A stretch of 64,000 bases of DNA from Dyadobacter chenwenxiniae (lineage in GTDB: Bacteria; Bacteroidota; Bacteroidia; Cytophagales; Spirosomataceae), in contig NZ_CP094997.1 of assembly GCF_022869785.1 (NCBI RefSeq), positions 3,286,001 through 3,350,000 of the forward strand. The letters are read 5' to 3'. The notes beneath the pieces were generated by a model. That model worked only from the letters and a program-made list of their open reading frames with translations, did no database searches and had not been told where the DNA came from. This document shows positions 63,199 to 64,000 of the stretch, piece after piece; the first letter of the stretch is position 1, and each line of letters begins with the position of its first letter. The translations under genes were made by a program, and so were the position numbers.

Positions 63199-63690
63199 AT
63201 GATACGTATAATCATATCCGTTTGTCTTTCCATAATTTTTTCGGCTTGCTCAGGAGAGGATAACAAGCCATTGGTAACACCCATCGCAGCGGGAGAGCTG
63301 AACATCACTTTTGATGCGAAGGTGGGTAATGTTGATTTTGCGCTGAACAAAGACTTTGCGGTTGGGAGCCAGACGCTGAACTTTTCAAAGCTCCGGTACT
63401 GGATCAGTAATGTAGTTCTAGTCAATGCGCAGGGAACCGAGTTCATCGTGCCGGATTCCTACTTCCTAATGGAGGAGGTGGGTGAGCTGGATCTTTCCGG
63501 CACGATCAACGAGAAATTGATCTATCCTGCCAACAAGCGCGAAACAATCACTTTAAAGGGCATTCCAGCCGGTGAGTACAAGTCCGTCAAGTTTGCTATC
63601 GGGGTAGATGCGAGGCATAATGATAACCTGAGCCTCCGTGCGGGCGAACTGTCGATCGCCAACGGGATGAGCAGCTCAGTGATTCAATGA
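63199..63690 (+). CDS. second MbnP-like lipoprotein, C-terminally short
   Basis: A 163-residue lipoprotein (lipobox FSAC, Cys17). The N-terminal half matches the MbnP at 60316: LNITFDAKVGNVDFALN, LNFSKLRYWISNVVLVNAQG, PDSYFLMEEVGE and GEYKSVKFAIGVDARHND. It stops at ANGMSSSVIQ, exactly where the family would continue into the Trp motif (MYWAWNSGYIF in the first copy) and the C-terminal half. The TGA stop overlaps the start of the next MbnH-like gene (ATGA). Either a natural short form or a deletion product; without the Trp it could not be an MbnH substrate of the known kind. Confidence 0.75.
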   Translation: MIRIIISVCLSIIFSACSGEDNKPLVTPIAAGELNITFDAKVGNVDFALNKDFAVGSQTLNFSKLRYWISNVVLVNAQGTEFIVPDSYFLMEEVGELDLSGTINEKLIYPANKRETITLKGIPAGEYKSVKFAIGVDARHNDNLSLRAGELSIANGMSSSVIQ

Positions 63691-64000
63691 TACCAGGTAT
63701 CAATCGATTGACGATCTTGTTAATGGCTGTCATGTTGAATGCTTGTGACAAACCGGGACTGGTATTGCAACAAAAGCCTTACCGATTTCAGGTTCCTGCG
63801 CACTTTCCTGAACCTGTTTTCGACACCGAAAACCCGATGAGCCAGGCCGGGGTGCAACTGGGGAGGATGCTCTTTTATGATAAAAGGCTGTCGGCCAATA
63901 ACCAGGTGTCGTGTGCCAGTTGTCATGATCCGAAACTCGCACTTAGCGATGGTGTGAAACTAAGTAATGCGGGCGTTTCGGCGACTGCATTGCACCGCCA
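63687..64000 (+). CDS. second MbnH-like dihaem cytochrome-c peroxidase, 3' end cut by window
   Basis: The frame starts inside the previous stop (ATGA at 63687) and stays open to the window end. Lipoprotein leader (LLMAVMLNACDKPG), then the same blocks as the first copy: FDTENPMSQAGVQLGRMLFY, SANNQVSCASCHDPKLALSD with the first haem CASCH. About 104 codons are visible of an expected 350. Together with the previous gene it repeats the MbnP-MbnH order. Confidence 0.85.
   Translation, partial: MIPGINRLTILLMAVMLNACDKPGLVLQQKPYRFQVPAHFPEPVFDTENPMSQAGVQLGRMLFYDKRLSANNQVSCASCHDPKLALSDGVKLSNAGVSATALHR

Overview
The window reads as the chromosome of a Bacteroidota member, most likely a Cytophagales/Spirosomataceae type such as Dyadobacter. 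Pointers are two SusC/SusD polysaccharide-utilisation loci each with a hybrid two-component regulator, a Bacteroidota-type promoter (TTG, 19 bp, TAnnTTTG) before a tRNA gene, a sigma-54 regulator with GAFTDA in place of GAFTGA, and a large cytochrome-c/HEAT protein of the PVC type. The assignment is from protein families only; no ribosomal marker is present.

Layout. 1-8.4 kb (minus strand): a complete HlyD-TolC-ATPase-permease-permease efflux operon whose three cassette gaps are filled with TGAATGAN-type repeats, then a PIN-domain toxin-antitoxin pair and the start of a sigma-54 response regulator. 8.4-11.3 kb: an exported amidotransferase-like protein, a lone MacB/FtsX-type permease and tRNA-Leu(CAA). 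11.2-13.2 kb: a gene graveyard abutting the tRNA (serine recombinase, YceI, quinone-oxidoreductase and GH44-like fragments). 13.3-25.2 kb (minus): PUL 1, with HTCS regulator, SusC, SusD and a TIG-domain surface glycan-binding protein; the GH44-like enzyme that should follow is cut off. A Gfo/Idh/MocA dehydrogenase lies upstream. 26.7-41.4 kb (minus): PUL 2, with HTCS, PVC-type cytochrome c, SusC, SusD, a Tat-exported TIM-barrel isomerase and a twice-frameshifted ThuA gene. A pair of 11-bp direct repeats 21 bp apart before the cytochrome gene is a likely HTCS operator.

41.5-56.9 kb is an accessory mosaic: short regulator-plus-oxidoreductase modules (Crp/Fnr-SDR-SRPBCC; Crp/Fnr-SnoaL-MDR; AraC and a SnoaL-VOC fusion; MarR-membrane protein; VOC-EVE-MarR) of differing base composition, interspersed with at least eight decayed genes (S41 peptidase, invertase, AraC twice, SDR and others). 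56.9-59.7 kb is an AraC regulator divergent from an FAD monooxygenase and an NAD(P)-binding protein.

59.8-64 kb (plus) is the most unusual cassette: a small Cys-motif membrane protein, MbnP-like copper protein, MbnH-like dihaem peroxidase and a CDICGC outer-membrane barrel protein, then a second MbnP/MbnH pair in which MbnP stops before its C-terminal half. In methanotrophs MbnH oxidises a tryptophan of MbnP to kynurenine; here the pair occurs in tandem without any methanobactin gene in view.
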